Assembly: GCA_015232455.1 (NCBI GenBank)
Contig: JADFZQ010000026.1
Coordinates: forward strand, 8,454 to 44,684
From: Desulfamplus sp.
GTDB lineage: Bacteria; Desulfobacterota; Desulfobacteria; Desulfobacterales; Desulfobacteraceae
Direction of reading: 5' to 3'
Length of the DNA: 36,231 nt
Of the stretch, positions 27,035 through 35,821 are shown in pieces (within the stretch, counting starts at the first letter, position 1; every line of letters starts with the position of its first letter). Position numbers and translations under genes: made by a program. The notes under the pieces are model-generated. The model had not been told where the DNA came from. It saw nothing but the letters and a program-made list of their open reading frames with translations, and did no database searches.

Positions 27035-28192
27035 ATGACAAAAATATATAACTATCTGAACAACAAAATATGGAAATCCAACAATAGAACAATATGGAAT
27101 AGTTCAATATCTTCTGGATTAATTGTCTGTTTATCTGCAATACTTTTTCTTTTTCCGATGACACTTTCAACAGCTTATGCAAGTTCTAATGATAAACAAG
27201 ATAAAAATAGTATGGTTTCTGGTCAAGAGCTTGAAAAACCAAAGCCAGTTTTTACCCGTAACGGAAGCGAAATTTCAGCAAAACTTATTCCCCGTGCAAA
27301 AAGTACAAGCGTTACTTTGAATTTTAAGGTTACTAAAGGAGGTAAACTTCTTGATGTAAAAGGTATGGATTTTGAGAAAGCAGCACGTCCCGAAGTTGAC
27401 ATTAAAAATTATAAATCAGCTCTTTTTGTTGTTGAAATTGGAGATGTGTCGCCTGCTGGCTCAGATGCTACTGTTAATATATCATCAGATTTTTTTGCAA
27501 GTGGAACAGAGTATCGTGTGTTTAATGAGAAATTGCCTCAACCTTGGTTTAATTCAGAGTGTCATAATGTGGCAAGTAAAGGTCGGGTCAGAGAGTTGAT
27601 GATTACTGTAAAAGATGGGGGACCATTTGATTCTGACGGGCAGGCAAATGGTTCAATAACTTTTGTTGGTGGTCCAAGAGATTCGTTTTGGGGATATGCA
27701 CTTGGCACGCTCTTTATCCGATTTTTTGGAATCTTCCTTGTTCTTGGAGTTCTTATGATAGGAATGATGCTGTCAGGTATGTTTTTCAGCAGAGCTGATT
27801 CTAAAAATGGTGCAAAAGAGTCAGATGATGATTTGAACTCAACCTCATCTGACGTTGTAGATTCTGTTTCTTCTGATCCTGAGATAATAGCAGAAGAAAA
27901 TGTTGTTGAAGCTCAACACGATTCAGAAGAAATTGCACCAAATGCGGACGCAGAAGCTAAATTTTTTGATGAGGCAGTTGACGATTATGAAATTGCTGCC
28001 GCAATTGCTACAGCTTTGCACCTTCATTTTCAAACATCAGCCCCAGCCCCTATTGTAATAGAAAAAACAGAGCCAACTGCTACCTTCCAGAGAGTAGTAT
28101 GTCCTGTTCAACAAACTAACACATGGTCAAATGACGGGCGTTCACAAATAATGAGAGAGCGTCAGCAAACTTATAATCGCACTAATCGCTAA
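27035..28192 (+). CDS. OadG/MmdD-like membrane subunit fused to a large extracytoplasmic domain
   Basis: A 385-residue protein placed where the small delta/gamma subunit of Na+ decarboxylases belongs. A signal anchor at about 27-48 precedes an exported domain of about 165 residues with beta-rich pattern (SVTLNFKVTKGGKLLDVKG, FNEKLPQPWFNSECHNVASKG). A second membrane helix lies at about 217-250 (LFIRFFGIFLVLGVLMIGMM). An acidic cytoplasmic tail ends with AAAIATALHLHFQ and a Pro/Ala-rich piece typical of OadG. Canonical OadG is about 80-110 residues with one helix. I infer it anchors the alpha subunit to MmdB; the exported domain has no function known to me. GGAGG precedes the ATG. Confidence 0.78.
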   Translation: MTKIYNYLNNKIWKSNNRTIWNSSISSGLIVCLSAILFLFPMTLSTAYASSNDKQDKNSMVSGQELEKPKPVFTRNGSEISAKLIPRAKSTSVTLNFKVTKGGKLLDVKGMDFEKAARPEVDIKNYKSALFVVEIGDVSPAGSDATVNISSDFFASGTEYRVFNEKLPQPWFNSECHNVASKGRVRELMITVKDGGPFDSDGQANGSITFVGGPRDSFWGYALGTLFIRFFGIFLVLGVLMIGMMLSGMFFSRADSKNGAKESDDDLNSTSSDVVDSVSSDPEIIAEENVVEAQHDSEEIAPNADAEAKFFDEAVDDYEIAAAIATALHLHFQTSAPAPIVIEKTEPTATFQRVVCPVQQTNTWSNDGRSQIMRERQQTYNRTNR

Positions 28193-28305
28193 TAAATATC
28201 AGAGTATAAAACCGGATAAATAAAAATATCTAAGGGTTCTTTGAAAGTTAAAATATCTGATAAAATTTTAATTAAACTTAAAATTCTGAAAGGTTTGAAA
28301 ATAAA

Positions 28306-28872
28306 ATGAAATATAATCTTATAATAAATGATAGAGAGTTTGATGTAGAGGTTGGAGCTGTTCAAGATGGATATGCTCAAGTTTTTGTTAATGACGAGCT
28401 TTTTGAGGTAGATATAGCAAATTTTCAGAACATTGGACAAGCTCCTCCTGCTCCACAACCAAGACGTTCACAGCCAGCAATGGCAAGGCGGGTTCAAGCA
28501 GCACCAAGACAAGCTCAACCTGTAGCTGCAAGACCACAACCAGCACCAAGAGCTGCTGTTCAAGCTCCGCCACAGGCAAAAGCTGCCCCTAAAGCAGCTC
28601 CTGCACCAGCTACTAAACAGGCAACTGCCGCACCAAAAACAGCTTCAAATGCAGGTAGTGCTGGAGCAATTAAAGCTCCAATGCCAGGGCTTATCATAGA
28701 TATTAAGGTAAAGGTTGGAGATACTGTAAAAGTAGGACAAGTTGTGGCAATCATGGAAGCCATGAAGATGGAAAATGATCTACCAAGCACATTAGATGGC
28801 ACTATAAAAGAGGTTCGGGTGCAAAAAGGGACACAGGTTTCAACAGGTGATGTTCTTATTGTAATTGGATAG
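28306..28872 (+). CDS. mmdC: Biotin carboxyl carrier protein of the decarboxylase
   Basis: A 188-residue acyl-carrier-like subunit. A short N-terminal beta domain (1 to about 45) is followed by an Ala/Pro/Gln-rich flexible linker (about 46-120). The biotinyl domain has MEAMKMEND, with K154 as the biotinylated lysine, and the flanking turn APMPGLI. It carries the CO2 between MmdA and MmdB. It is followed by a strong terminator, which ends the mmdABDC unit. Confidence 0.95.
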   Translation: MKYNLIINDREFDVEVGAVQDGYAQVFVNDELFEVDIANFQNIGQAPPAPQPRRSQPAMARRVQAAPRQAQPVAARPQPAPRAAVQAPPQAKAAPKAAPAPATKQATAAPKTASNAGSAGAIKAPMPGLIIDIKVKVGDTVKVGQVVAIMEAMKMENDLPSTLDGTIKEVRVQKGTQVSTGDVLIVIG

Positions 28873-28907
28873 TTGTTATCCCCTGACTGGCAGAATGAGT
28901 AGATATA

Positions 28908-28938
28908 GATTTGACAACTTTTGAAAAGTTGTCAAATC
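28908..28938 (+). terminator. Strong terminator hairpin after mmdC
   Basis: A 15-bp perfect inverted repeat: GATTTGACAACTTTT (28908-28922) and its complement ending at 28938, with a single-base centre, followed by a T-rich run (TTTTAACTATTTTAT). It separates the decarboxylase genes from the isomerase-like gene. Confidence 0.85.
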
Positions 28939-28979
28939 TTTTAACTATTTTATGTAAAATCATACGGAGTCTATTTCCA

Positions 28980-29741
28980 ATGCTTGAAACAAAAATTGAA
29001 GACAATATTATAATCGCCACATTATCACACAGTAAAACCAATTCGATAACACGCCAAACTCTTGATGATTTAAGAGTTTGTGTAGCAAAGGCAAATCAAG
29101 ATGAAACAATAAAGGGGATTATCCTTACTGGTCAAAACAGATTTTTCTCAAGTGGTTTTGATCTTCATACATTCATGGGTTTTCCAAAACTTGAAGATGC
29201 AATTGAATTTCTTGGTTATGCTGATGAGGTTTTCCTTGAACTATTCTTATGCTCCAAACCTGTGGTATGTGCCATGAATGGTCATGCTGCTGCTGGAGGC
29301 TTAATTTTGGCTATGGCATCTGACTACAGAATAATTGTGAATCACCCAAAAATTAAAGTTGGAATGTCTGAAATAAAAATTGGAGTTCCTCTTTCTGTTG
29401 CTCAAAGTGCTATTATGCGATTTGGTCTTGATTCTGACAAAAAATTTCGCGATGTGATGTATTTTGGCGAAATGATAGATGTTACTAAAGCTCTTCAAAA
29501 AGAGATTGTTGATGAAGTTGTAGAAGCCAACGAGCTTATTTCACGGGCTAAAGCCATTATCTCAATGTGGATTGATACTCCTGCAAGACCATTTTGCCGC
29601 ATTAAAGAGGAGTTAAAAAAAGAGGTAGGAGATCATATAAGAAAGCGTATGACAGAAAATGATTGGCACTATGCTTTAAACTGCTTCTTTAACAAACAGG
29701 TGAAAGATACTTTGGCGTTTGTTCAATCTGGTATGGAGTGA
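28980..29741 (+). CDS. Enoyl-CoA hydratase/isomerase family protein, delta3-delta2-enoyl-CoA isomerase-like
   Basis: A 253-residue crotonase-fold protein. The CoA/oxyanion segments are FSSGFDLHTF and MNGHAAAGGLILAMASDYR. The second half has GMSEIKIGVPLS. In hydratases two Glu residues act. Here the first position (in the GGLIL stretch) is hydrophobic and only the Glu of MSEIKIG remains, as in mitochondrial enoyl-CoA isomerase ECI1 (NETxLGI). That makes double-bond isomerisation in unsaturated fatty acid oxidation more likely than hydration. I use ATG 28980 with ACGGAG 10 bases upstream. A TTG at 28911 would start inside the mmdC terminator. Confidence 0.85.
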   Translation: MLETKIEDNIIIATLSHSKTNSITRQTLDDLRVCVAKANQDETIKGIILTGQNRFFSSGFDLHTFMGFPKLEDAIEFLGYADEVFLELFLCSKPVVCAMNGHAAAGGLILAMASDYRIIVNHPKIKVGMSEIKIGVPLSVAQSAIMRFGLDSDKKFRDVMYFGEMIDVTKALQKEIVDEVVEANELISRAKAIISMWIDTPARPFCRIKEELKKEVGDHIRKRMTENDWHYALNCFFNKQVKDTLAFVQSGME

Positions 29742-29746
29742 TGCTG

Positions 29747-29839
29747 GGTTATGTTCTAAAGTTGTTTTGGTTATTTATTAATTGATATGAATTCGGAAAA
29801 GTAGTATAACTTGTCTAACAACAATTTTAGAACACTACC
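29747..29839. mobile_element. 93-bp MITE-like element
   Basis: Left GGTTATGTTCTAAAGTTGTT and right (minus strand) GGTAGTGTTCTAAAATTGTT match at 18 of 22 positions as terminal inverted repeats. It starts 5 bp after the isomerase-like stop and ends 56 bp before the oxidase cassette. It shares the GGTAGTG tip with the elements at 22475 and 35970 but not the subterminal part. No clear target duplication. Confidence 0.6.
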
Positions 29840-29895
29840 GAATTTTAAAAGCCCTATTTTGGACCATTAACTTTTAAACTAAAAGAGGAGAATTT

Positions 29896-30327
29896 ATGAT
29901 TAGCACAATGTACCATCTGCTTGAAGCTGTTGGATTCAAACATCCGCTCCACCCTGCCATGGTTCATGTTCCGATGGGAATGGCAATTGGTGGCTTTGTT
30001 TTCGCGCTCATCTTCTATCTTTTTGAAAAAAAGGAGTTTCTCCAGACTGCATATTACTGTGTGTGTCTTGGAGTGGCAGGCATATTTCCTACAGTTTTAT
30101 TCGGGTTTACAGACTGGCAGTACCGTTTTGACGGAGAGTGGGGATTCCTTATTGTGATGAAGATGATTTTTGCGGTCTGTCTTACGACATCCTTTCTTCT
30201 TGCAATCAAGTTTACACGGGAAGATAAGGAAAACAACCATCTCAAAATCCTTATTATCTATGCAATATGCCTGCTGTTTGCAACAGGTCTCGGGTTCATG
30301 GGTGGGCAGCTTGAGTATGGAGGATAG
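29896..30327 (+). CDS. DUF2231-family membrane protein
   Basis: A 143-residue protein with four hydrophobic segments. The N-terminus has the family's His pattern HPLHPAMVHVPMGMAIGG and the end has the GFMGGQLEYGG motif. These proteins often accompany heme or cytochrome genes and a role in redox-cofactor binding is suspected but unproven. It has a GAGGAG site and is the first gene of the oxidase cassette, 6 bp before the Sco gene. Confidence 0.8.
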   Translation: MISTMYHLLEAVGFKHPLHPAMVHVPMGMAIGGFVFALIFYLFEKKEFLQTAYYCVCLGVAGIFPTVLFGFTDWQYRFDGEWGFLIVMKMIFAVCLTTSFLLAIKFTREDKENNHLKILIIYAICLLFATGLGFMGGQLEYGG

Positions 30328-30333
30328 ACTATA

Positions 30334-31299
30334 ATGGGGAGATTCTTTCACCTTATTATCTGCTCCTGCTTTATTTTATTTTACCCGTTGATAATATGTT
30401 CCCCGGCGATCTCGCAGGATCATGGGGAAGATGAACACCTCAAGGCTGAATCAAAGCATAATAATGTTCAGACAGATGCGGAGCAGAATCATCTCAAAAC
30501 TGAGCCAGAGCAGGAACATAAACATGTAGATGTAGAACATGCAAATACAGATAAAAGCAATACCGACCCTGCCCAGGCAAATCTTTTTGAAAGCGTGATA
30601 TTGGAGGAGAGGCTCGGCACTAAAATCCCGCTTGACCTCTCTTTTGTTGATGAAAACGGAAAGCCTGTAAAATTATCCGGATTTGTTGATCGCCCGGTAC
30701 TCCTTCAATTAGTCTTTTACCACTGCCCGCAATCTTGTAACATGATGATGGCGAACTTGGCTTCAATCCTCAAATCTGTGACATTCACCCCTGGTAAAGA
30801 TTACAGGATAGTGACGCTCAGCTTTGACCACGAAGATACCCCTGCAATTGCATCAGATACAAAGTCCAACTACATGAACATGATGCCGGATACTTTCCCT
30901 AAAGATGAGTGGAAATATCTTACAGGCAACCTTCCTGAAATAAATGCCCTTACCTCTGCCACAGGGTTTAAATTCAAACGGGTGGAGCAGCATAACTTTG
31001 TCCATCCAAATGTTCTGGTTGTCCTGGCACATGATGGCACTATAATTAGATATCTCTATGGTACCGAATACCTTCCGTTTGATGTCAGCATGGCAATTAC
31101 CGAAGCTGCAAAGGGAACGCCTGCGATCTCAATCAAAAAACTGCTCACCTTCTGTTTTAATTATGATCCAAAGGGTAAAAAATATGTATTCAAAACCTTG
31201 CAGGTGTCAGGTGTGATGCTGCTGCTCGTGTTGAGTGGATTCTTCTTTTTTGTGCTGAGAAAAGGCAATAAACATAACGGTAAAACGCCTTCTGACTGA
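30334..31299 (+). CDS. Sco/SenC-type copper chaperone for cytochrome oxidase
   Basis: A 321-residue thioredoxin-fold protein inserting Cu into CuA. N-terminal signal/anchor about 4-26. Then a long His/Glu/Asp-rich stretch (about 28-88) that could hold extra copper. The SCO domain has the Cu ligands C131-x3-C135 (HCPQSCN) and H224 (FVHPNV). A C-terminal membrane helix lies at about 288-308. The two-anchor form is longer than typical Sco1 (about 200). It precedes ctaD by 17 bp. Confidence 0.9.
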   Translation: MGRFFHLIICSCFILFYPLIICSPAISQDHGEDEHLKAESKHNNVQTDAEQNHLKTEPEQEHKHVDVEHANTDKSNTDPAQANLFESVILEERLGTKIPLDLSFVDENGKPVKLSGFVDRPVLLQLVFYHCPQSCNMMMANLASILKSVTFTPGKDYRIVTLSFDHEDTPAIASDTKSNYMNMMPDTFPKDEWKYLTGNLPEINALTSATGFKFKRVEQHNFVHPNVLVVLAHDGTIIRYLYGTEYLPFDVSMAITEAAKGTPAISIKKLLTFCFNYDPKGKKYVFKTLQVSGVMLLLVLSGFFFFVLRKGNKHNGKTPSD

Positions 31300-31316
31300 A
31301 AAAGAGACAAGGGGAA

Positions 31317-33014
31317 ATGGAAATAATTGGGAAAATATCTTATATGGAAACACAGGCAACCCAACCAATAAAATCATTTTACGAGACTCCTTCACCTTCC
31401 CGTTTTACAGGTATAGGGGCGTGGCTTCTGACAATAGATCACAAGCGAATCGGACTCATGTACATGGCATCTGTGATGGTGTGGTTTGTCATTGCCCTCA
31501 TTCTGGGGCTGCTGATACGTACCGAGCTTATGGCTACCGGTTCCACCATAATGGAAGCAGAGACATATAATGCCATATTCACTCTGCATGGGGTGATAAT
31601 GATTTTTCTCTTTGTTATCCCTGCTATCCCTGCAATTTTCGGCAATTTTCTTCTGCCTATCCAGCTTGGCACAGATGATGTATTTTTTCCAAAGCTGAAC
31701 CTGCTCTCATGGTATCTCTACATGCTGGGAGGATTTCTTGCCATTCTCTCTCTATTTGCAGACGGACCGCCTGATACCGGATGGACATTCTATGTTCCTT
31801 TCAGTGTATCTACAGAGACAAATGTGGGTCTGACCGTTACTGCCGCCTTTATTCTCGGCATGTCATCCATGCTTACAGGTCTTAATTTTATCACAACTGT
31901 TCACAGAATGAGAATGCCTGGCATGAAGTGGATGGAAATTCCGCTTTTTACATGGTCACTCTATGCCACAGCGTGGGTTCAGCTCTTAGCCACACCGGTT
32001 CTATCAATAACACTTCTTCTTGTGATTCTTGAGAGGATATTCGGCAGCGGACTTTTTGATCCCTCAAAAGGCGGGGATCCTATTCTGTACCAGCATCTTT
32101 TCTGGATGTATTCGCACCCTGCGGTTTACATCATGATTCTGCCAGGCATGGGTGTTATCTCCGAGATTATTCCGGTTTTTTCCCGCAAATCAATTTTCGG
32201 CTACAAGGCAATTGTGGGATCAAGCATGGCAATTGCAGTTGCAGGCTCTCTTGTCTGGGCTCATCACATGTTCACAAGCGGCATGAGCGATGTGGCAGTT
32301 TTTGTATTCTCCTTTTTAACCTTTATTGTGGCAATTCCGAGTGCAATCAAGGTCTTTTCATGGGTTTCCACCATGTATAAAGGTTCAATTCTGATGACAC
32401 CACCGCTCTTTTTCTCGCTCTGCTTTATCTATCTTTTTTCTATCGGAGGCTTGACCGGACTTGTTCTTGGTGCCGCAGGCACAAACATTCAGGTGCATGA
32501 CACCCATTTTGTGGTTGCCCATTTCCATTTTGTCATGTTTGGCGGAACCGGATTTGCCTTTTTTGCAGCACTCCATTTCTGGTGGCCCAAGATTTTCGGA
32601 ATCATGTACAATTTCAAAAGAGCCTACGTAGCTGCTATTCTTACAACCACAGGATTCATGCTCCACTATATTCCAATGTTCATTCTTGGAATCATGGGAA
32701 TGCCAAGGCGTTATTATGACTATCTTCCGGAATTTCAGACCGGTAATTTCTTTGCAGGTATCGGGGCATACATTCTTGTGGCAGGAGTGCTTGTAATGCT
32801 GCTTAACCTTCTCATAAGCTTTAAAAACGGAGAAACCTCACCGTCAGACCCCTGGGGAGGAACAACCCTGGAGTGGAGCATTCCATCACCCCCGCCTCTT
32901 CACAATTTTGTGGAATCTCCAAAGCCCAAAGGGTACCCTTACGATTTTACAGATATCGTCAGGAGCAACTCACTGAACAGCAATGACTCCTTAAACAGAG
33001 GTAGCAAATTATGA
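31317..33014 (+). CDS. ctaD: Cytochrome c oxidase subunit I, A2-type heme-copper oxidase
   Basis: A 565-residue catalytic subunit with about 12 membrane helices. Heme a ligands H91 and H404; CuB ligands H267, H316 and H317; heme a3 ligand H402; cross-linked Tyr Y271. At the D-channel end the Glu of HPEV is absent (HPAVY) and replaced by the Y265-S266 motif YSHP, which defines A2 oxidases. K-channel Lys is K345 with S342 (SAIKVFSW). The entrance Asp is in GTDDVFFPKLN. The start could also be the ATG at 31344. The last 4 bp overlap ctaE. Confidence 0.95.
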   Translation: MEIIGKISYMETQATQPIKSFYETPSPSRFTGIGAWLLTIDHKRIGLMYMASVMVWFVIALILGLLIRTELMATGSTIMEAETYNAIFTLHGVIMIFLFVIPAIPAIFGNFLLPIQLGTDDVFFPKLNLLSWYLYMLGGFLAILSLFADGPPDTGWTFYVPFSVSTETNVGLTVTAAFILGMSSMLTGLNFITTVHRMRMPGMKWMEIPLFTWSLYATAWVQLLATPVLSITLLLVILERIFGSGLFDPSKGGDPILYQHLFWMYSHPAVYIMILPGMGVISEIIPVFSRKSIFGYKAIVGSSMAIAVAGSLVWAHHMFTSGMSDVAVFVFSFLTFIVAIPSAIKVFSWVSTMYKGSILMTPPLFFSLCFIYLFSIGGLTGLVLGAAGTNIQVHDTHFVVAHFHFVMFGGTGFAFFAALHFWWPKIFGIMYNFKRAYVAAILTTTGFMLHYIPMFILGIMGMPRRYYDYLPEFQTGNFFAGIGAYILVAGVLVMLLNLLISFKNGETSPSDPWGGTTLEWSIPSPPPLHNFVESPKPKGYPYDFTDIVRSNSLNSNDSLNRGSKL

Positions 33015-33682
33015 TCGTTAACCAATCTGACAGTAATTACACAGATGATAAAACTTGTGATGCGGTTGGTTCTCATACAGACAATGAGAATAAACATTAT
33101 GATATTGTTGGTTCCAGAACAGGGATGTGGCTGTTTTTATATACCGAAATCATGCTTTTTGGCGGTCTGTTTGTCCTCTATGCTGCCTATTACCGGATGT
33201 ACACGGCAGATTTTACAGGTGCCGGAAAAGAGCTTGATATTCTAATGGGTTCCATAAATACTGTGATGCTTCTTGTGAGCAGTTTTGCAGTTGCAGCCTC
33301 CATCACTGCTATTCAGAAAAAGAGCAGAAAAGTCGCCCTTGCATTTTTGGGGTTTGCACTTTTTCTTGGTGCCATGTTTCTTGTTAATAAATACTTTGAG
33401 TGGGGACACAAGATTGATCTGGGGATATTTCCCAACTCTCCACTGATGGAAGATTCTTCCCACGGAAGGGTTCTTTTTTTCAGCCTTTATTATACAATCA
33501 CAGCTCTTCACGCAATTCATATCATTATTGGAATGACCCTGCTTGCAGTAACAATGGCTTTTATCATGACAGACAAGGTTACAGAACATAAATATGTGCT
33601 TCTTGAGAATGCAGGGCTTTACTGGCATCTCGTTGATCTGATATGGATTTTTATTTTTCCGCTATTTTATCTTATTTACTGA
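33011..33682 (+). CDS. ctaE: Cytochrome c oxidase subunit III
   Basis: A 223-residue membrane subunit that stabilises subunit I. The sequence has TGMWLFLYTEIMLFGGLF, FFSLYYTITALHAIHIIIGM and ENAGLYWHLVDLIWIFIFPLFYL, the family's conserved helices. Five to six helices are visible, after a soluble N-terminal stretch of about 35 residues. ATGA overlap with ctaD implies translational coupling. Confidence 0.95.
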   Translation: MIVNQSDSNYTDDKTCDAVGSHTDNENKHYDIVGSRTGMWLFLYTEIMLFGGLFVLYAAYYRMYTADFTGAGKELDILMGSINTVMLLVSSFAVAASITAIQKKSRKVALAFLGFALFLGAMFLVNKYFEWGHKIDLGIFPNSPLMEDSSHGRVLFFSLYYTITALHAIHIIIGMTLLAVTMAFIMTDKVTEHKYVLLENAGLYWHLVDLIWIFIFPLFYLIY

Positions 33683-33797
33683 CGCCCCATTCGCCTTCAA
33701 AATTGAGATTAAGTAAACAATTGCTTGAATCGACCCGTCCACACTTAAGGACGTGGTTTTAAAGTTTCTAATAAACTGCAAGATGGAGATTCGCAAA

Positions 33798-34100
33798 ATG
33801 ACAGGAAACATTGACCATATACAATCTGATGCTCACATACAATCTTACGGAAAACTTCTTGGTGTTCTTGCAATTCTGCTTTTTCTGACTGCATTAACAA
33901 TAATTGTTTCACGCATCCATTTCGGCGGGGCAAATATATGGGTGGCTCTAATCGTTGCTTCTGTAAAGTCATCGTTTGTTCTGCTTTTTTTTATGCATCT
34001 TAAATATGAATCCATCCTGATTAAAGCCTCGTTTCTTGCAACAATCGGATTTCTTTCAATCTTGATTGGATTCATGTTTTGGGATGTTGCGTTTCGCTGA
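33798..34100 (+). CDS. ctaF: Cytochrome c oxidase subunit IV (prokaryotic COX4 type)
   Basis: A 100-residue protein with three helices: GKLLGVLAILLFLTALTIIV, VALIVASVKSSFVLLFFMHL and FLATIGFLSILIGFMFW. The VKSSFVLLFFMHLKYE signature is characteristic. I chose ATG 33798 because GGAG lies 9 bases upstream. Earlier ATG 33783 and GTG 33753 add residues that do not fit. It follows ctaE after 115 bp. Confidence 0.88.
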   Translation: MTGNIDHIQSDAHIQSYGKLLGVLAILLFLTALTIIVSRIHFGGANIWVALIVASVKSSFVLLFFMHLKYESILIKASFLATIGFLSILIGFMFWDVAFR

Positions 34101-34206
34101 TACGATGAGTTTTTTTCCTTTCGATGACGATGTCTTTATGGCGATTCGTAAAATTACGATGAGTCAGATTCTATTGAGATTATTATGAGACTTTCCGGAG
34201 GTTACG

Positions 34207-34815
34207 ATGAATCCGATAATAAACCCTGTTGAAAAAATTGATGCTGCATTTCTCTACATTATAGGTATATCACTGGTTCTGCTAACCCTTATAACCATTA
34301 CCATGATCTGGTTTGTGGTAAAATACAGAAGAAGTAAAAATCTTGTTCCGGCAGACATAAGAGATAACTGGAAACTTGAAGTTATATGGACAATCATTCC
34401 TACATGTATTGCACTTTCGATGTTCTGGGTTGGGTGGTCATCATATGCTGGACTACGAAATGTGCCGGAGAATGCTCTTGAGATAGAGACCATTGCCCAG
34501 ATGTACTCATGGATTTTCAGATATCCTGGTGGGAAGGAGACTGACAGCAAAATTGTAGTGCCTCAAGGTCGCCCGATTCGCCTGAATATTACCTCAGATG
34601 ATGTGATTCACGGGCTTTTCATTCCAGCTTTCAGAATAAAGGTGGATGCAGTGCCAAAAGTCCACACATACGCATGGTTCTACCCTCAAAAAACTGGCAG
34701 ATTCTCTGTTCAGTGTACAGAATTCTGCGGTATCGGACATGCAGATATGACGGCTGAATTAAAGGTTGTTACCGAAGAGGAATACAATGTATGGCTTAAA
34801 TCTGATGACAAGTAG
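34207..34815 (+). CDS. ctaC: Cytochrome c oxidase subunit II (CuA)
   Basis: A 202-residue subunit with two N-terminal helices (about 15-40 and 57-78) and a periplasmic cupredoxin domain. CuA ligands are complete: H135, C170, E172 (backbone), C174, H178 and M181 in CTEFCGIGHADM. No fused cytochrome c domain and no lipobox. CCGGAGG precedes the ATG. No cytochrome c gene lies in the window, so the donor to CuA is unknown. Confidence 0.95.
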   Translation: MNPIINPVEKIDAAFLYIIGISLVLLTLITITMIWFVVKYRRSKNLVPADIRDNWKLEVIWTIIPTCIALSMFWVGWSSYAGLRNVPENALEIETIAQMYSWIFRYPGGKETDSKIVVPQGRPIRLNITSDDVIHGLFIPAFRIKVDAVPKVHTYAWFYPQKTGRFSVQCTEFCGIGHADMTAELKVVTEEEYNVWLKSDDK

Positions 34816-34861
34816 ATGACCCCTGTAAAGATAGATAATAGATCATAGAGATGGAAGATAA

Positions 34862-35821
34862 TTGACATTTGACAAATTGAAGCGAATTTTTTCCAGAAAT
34901 AATCTATTCAATACTTTATGCAGCCACATCAAAGTATCAAAGGTTTTGATTTCGCTTGGCATTACATCTTCATCAATGGTCGGTTATCTTATCTGTTTTC
35001 CCTATGCTGATAGAACATTCTGGATTACAGCCTTCTCTTCGTTTCTCCTCTGTGCCGGAGGCGGTACTCTTAACAATTATCAGGATCGCCATATAGACAA
35101 ACTCCTGCAAAGAACCTCAAAACGCCCCCTGCCGTCAGGTTCTGTTTCAGAAACAAGCGTACTGGTTCAGGCCTTTCTCCTTATACTCTCCGGTTCTACC
35201 GGTTTCTGCTTTACCCGTAATCCTCCATTCACCGTATTTCTGGCACTGATTGGAATCATTTTCTACAACGGTGTTTACACCCCTCTTAAATCCCGCACTC
35301 TTCTATCAATATTCCCCGGTGTAATATGCGGTATGATTCCGCCTCTAATGGGCTGGAGTGCTGCCGGAGGCTCTCTTTTTTCCTGTGTTGATATCAATAG
35401 TTTGGGAAGTAACGGAGATATACTACTGTGGGTTATGGCTGTTCTTGGAGTATGGCAAATCCCACATTTCTGGCTTATTCTTCTTCGTCATGCAGATGAT
35501 TACGAAGAGACCCACTCTAAATACATCCTTCCGTCCATGCTCGTACTGTTTAGCCGCTCACAGCTCAGAAGAATCATGCTGATATGGATTCTGCTTTACA
35601 GCGTCATGCTTGTTATGATTCCACTTTTTTATTCAGGATTAAGCCGGACAGCTCAATGGATAGTGGTATGTAATGGAGCCGGTATGTTCATATTTTTCGC
35701 AGGACTGCACTTTTCAGGTTCTGCGAGAGATTCCAAGATGGAATTTATTATACTTAATGGTTCAATGGTTCTTTTCATTATTATTCTGATTATCAATATA
35801 CTCGAAATCAACATAACATAG
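34862..35821 (+). CDS. ctaB: Protoheme IX farnesyltransferase (heme O synthase)
   Basis: A 319-residue UbiA-family membrane enzyme adding farnesyl to heme b. Signatures: NNYQDRHIDKLLQRTSKRPLPSG (Asp-rich site), VYTPLKSRTLLSIFPG with IPPLMGWSAAGG, and WQIPHFWLILLRHADDY. About nine helices. The start is TTG 34862 with weak GGA; no in-frame ATG exists before the conserved core. Heme A synthase (CtaA) is not in the window, so heme O or A use cannot be told. It is the last gene of the cassette. Confidence 0.93.
   Translation: MTFDKLKRIFSRNNLFNTLCSHIKVSKVLISLGITSSSMVGYLICFPYADRTFWITAFSSFLLCAGGGTLNNYQDRHIDKLLQRTSKRPLPSGSVSETSVLVQAFLLILSGSTGFCFTRNPPFTVFLALIGIIFYNGVYTPLKSRTLLSIFPGVICGMIPPLMGWSAAGGSLFSCVDINSLGSNGDILLWVMAVLGVWQIPHFWLILLRHADDYEETHSKYILPSMLVLFSRSQLRRIMLIWILLYSVMLVMIPLFYSGLSRTAQWIVVCNGAGMFIFFAGLHFSGSARDSKMEFIILNGSMVLFIIILIINILEINIT

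Noticed and set aside
28911-28979. Longer N-terminus for the isomerase-like gene from TTG 28911
   Set aside because: That codon lies inside the mmdC terminator and the added residues have no family counterpart; ATG 28980 has a ribosome site.
34101-34212. Three copies of TACGATGA(G/A)T before ctaC as a regulatory array
   Set aside because: Copies are irregularly spaced (54 and 48 bp), short, and the third is simply the ctaC start codon context.
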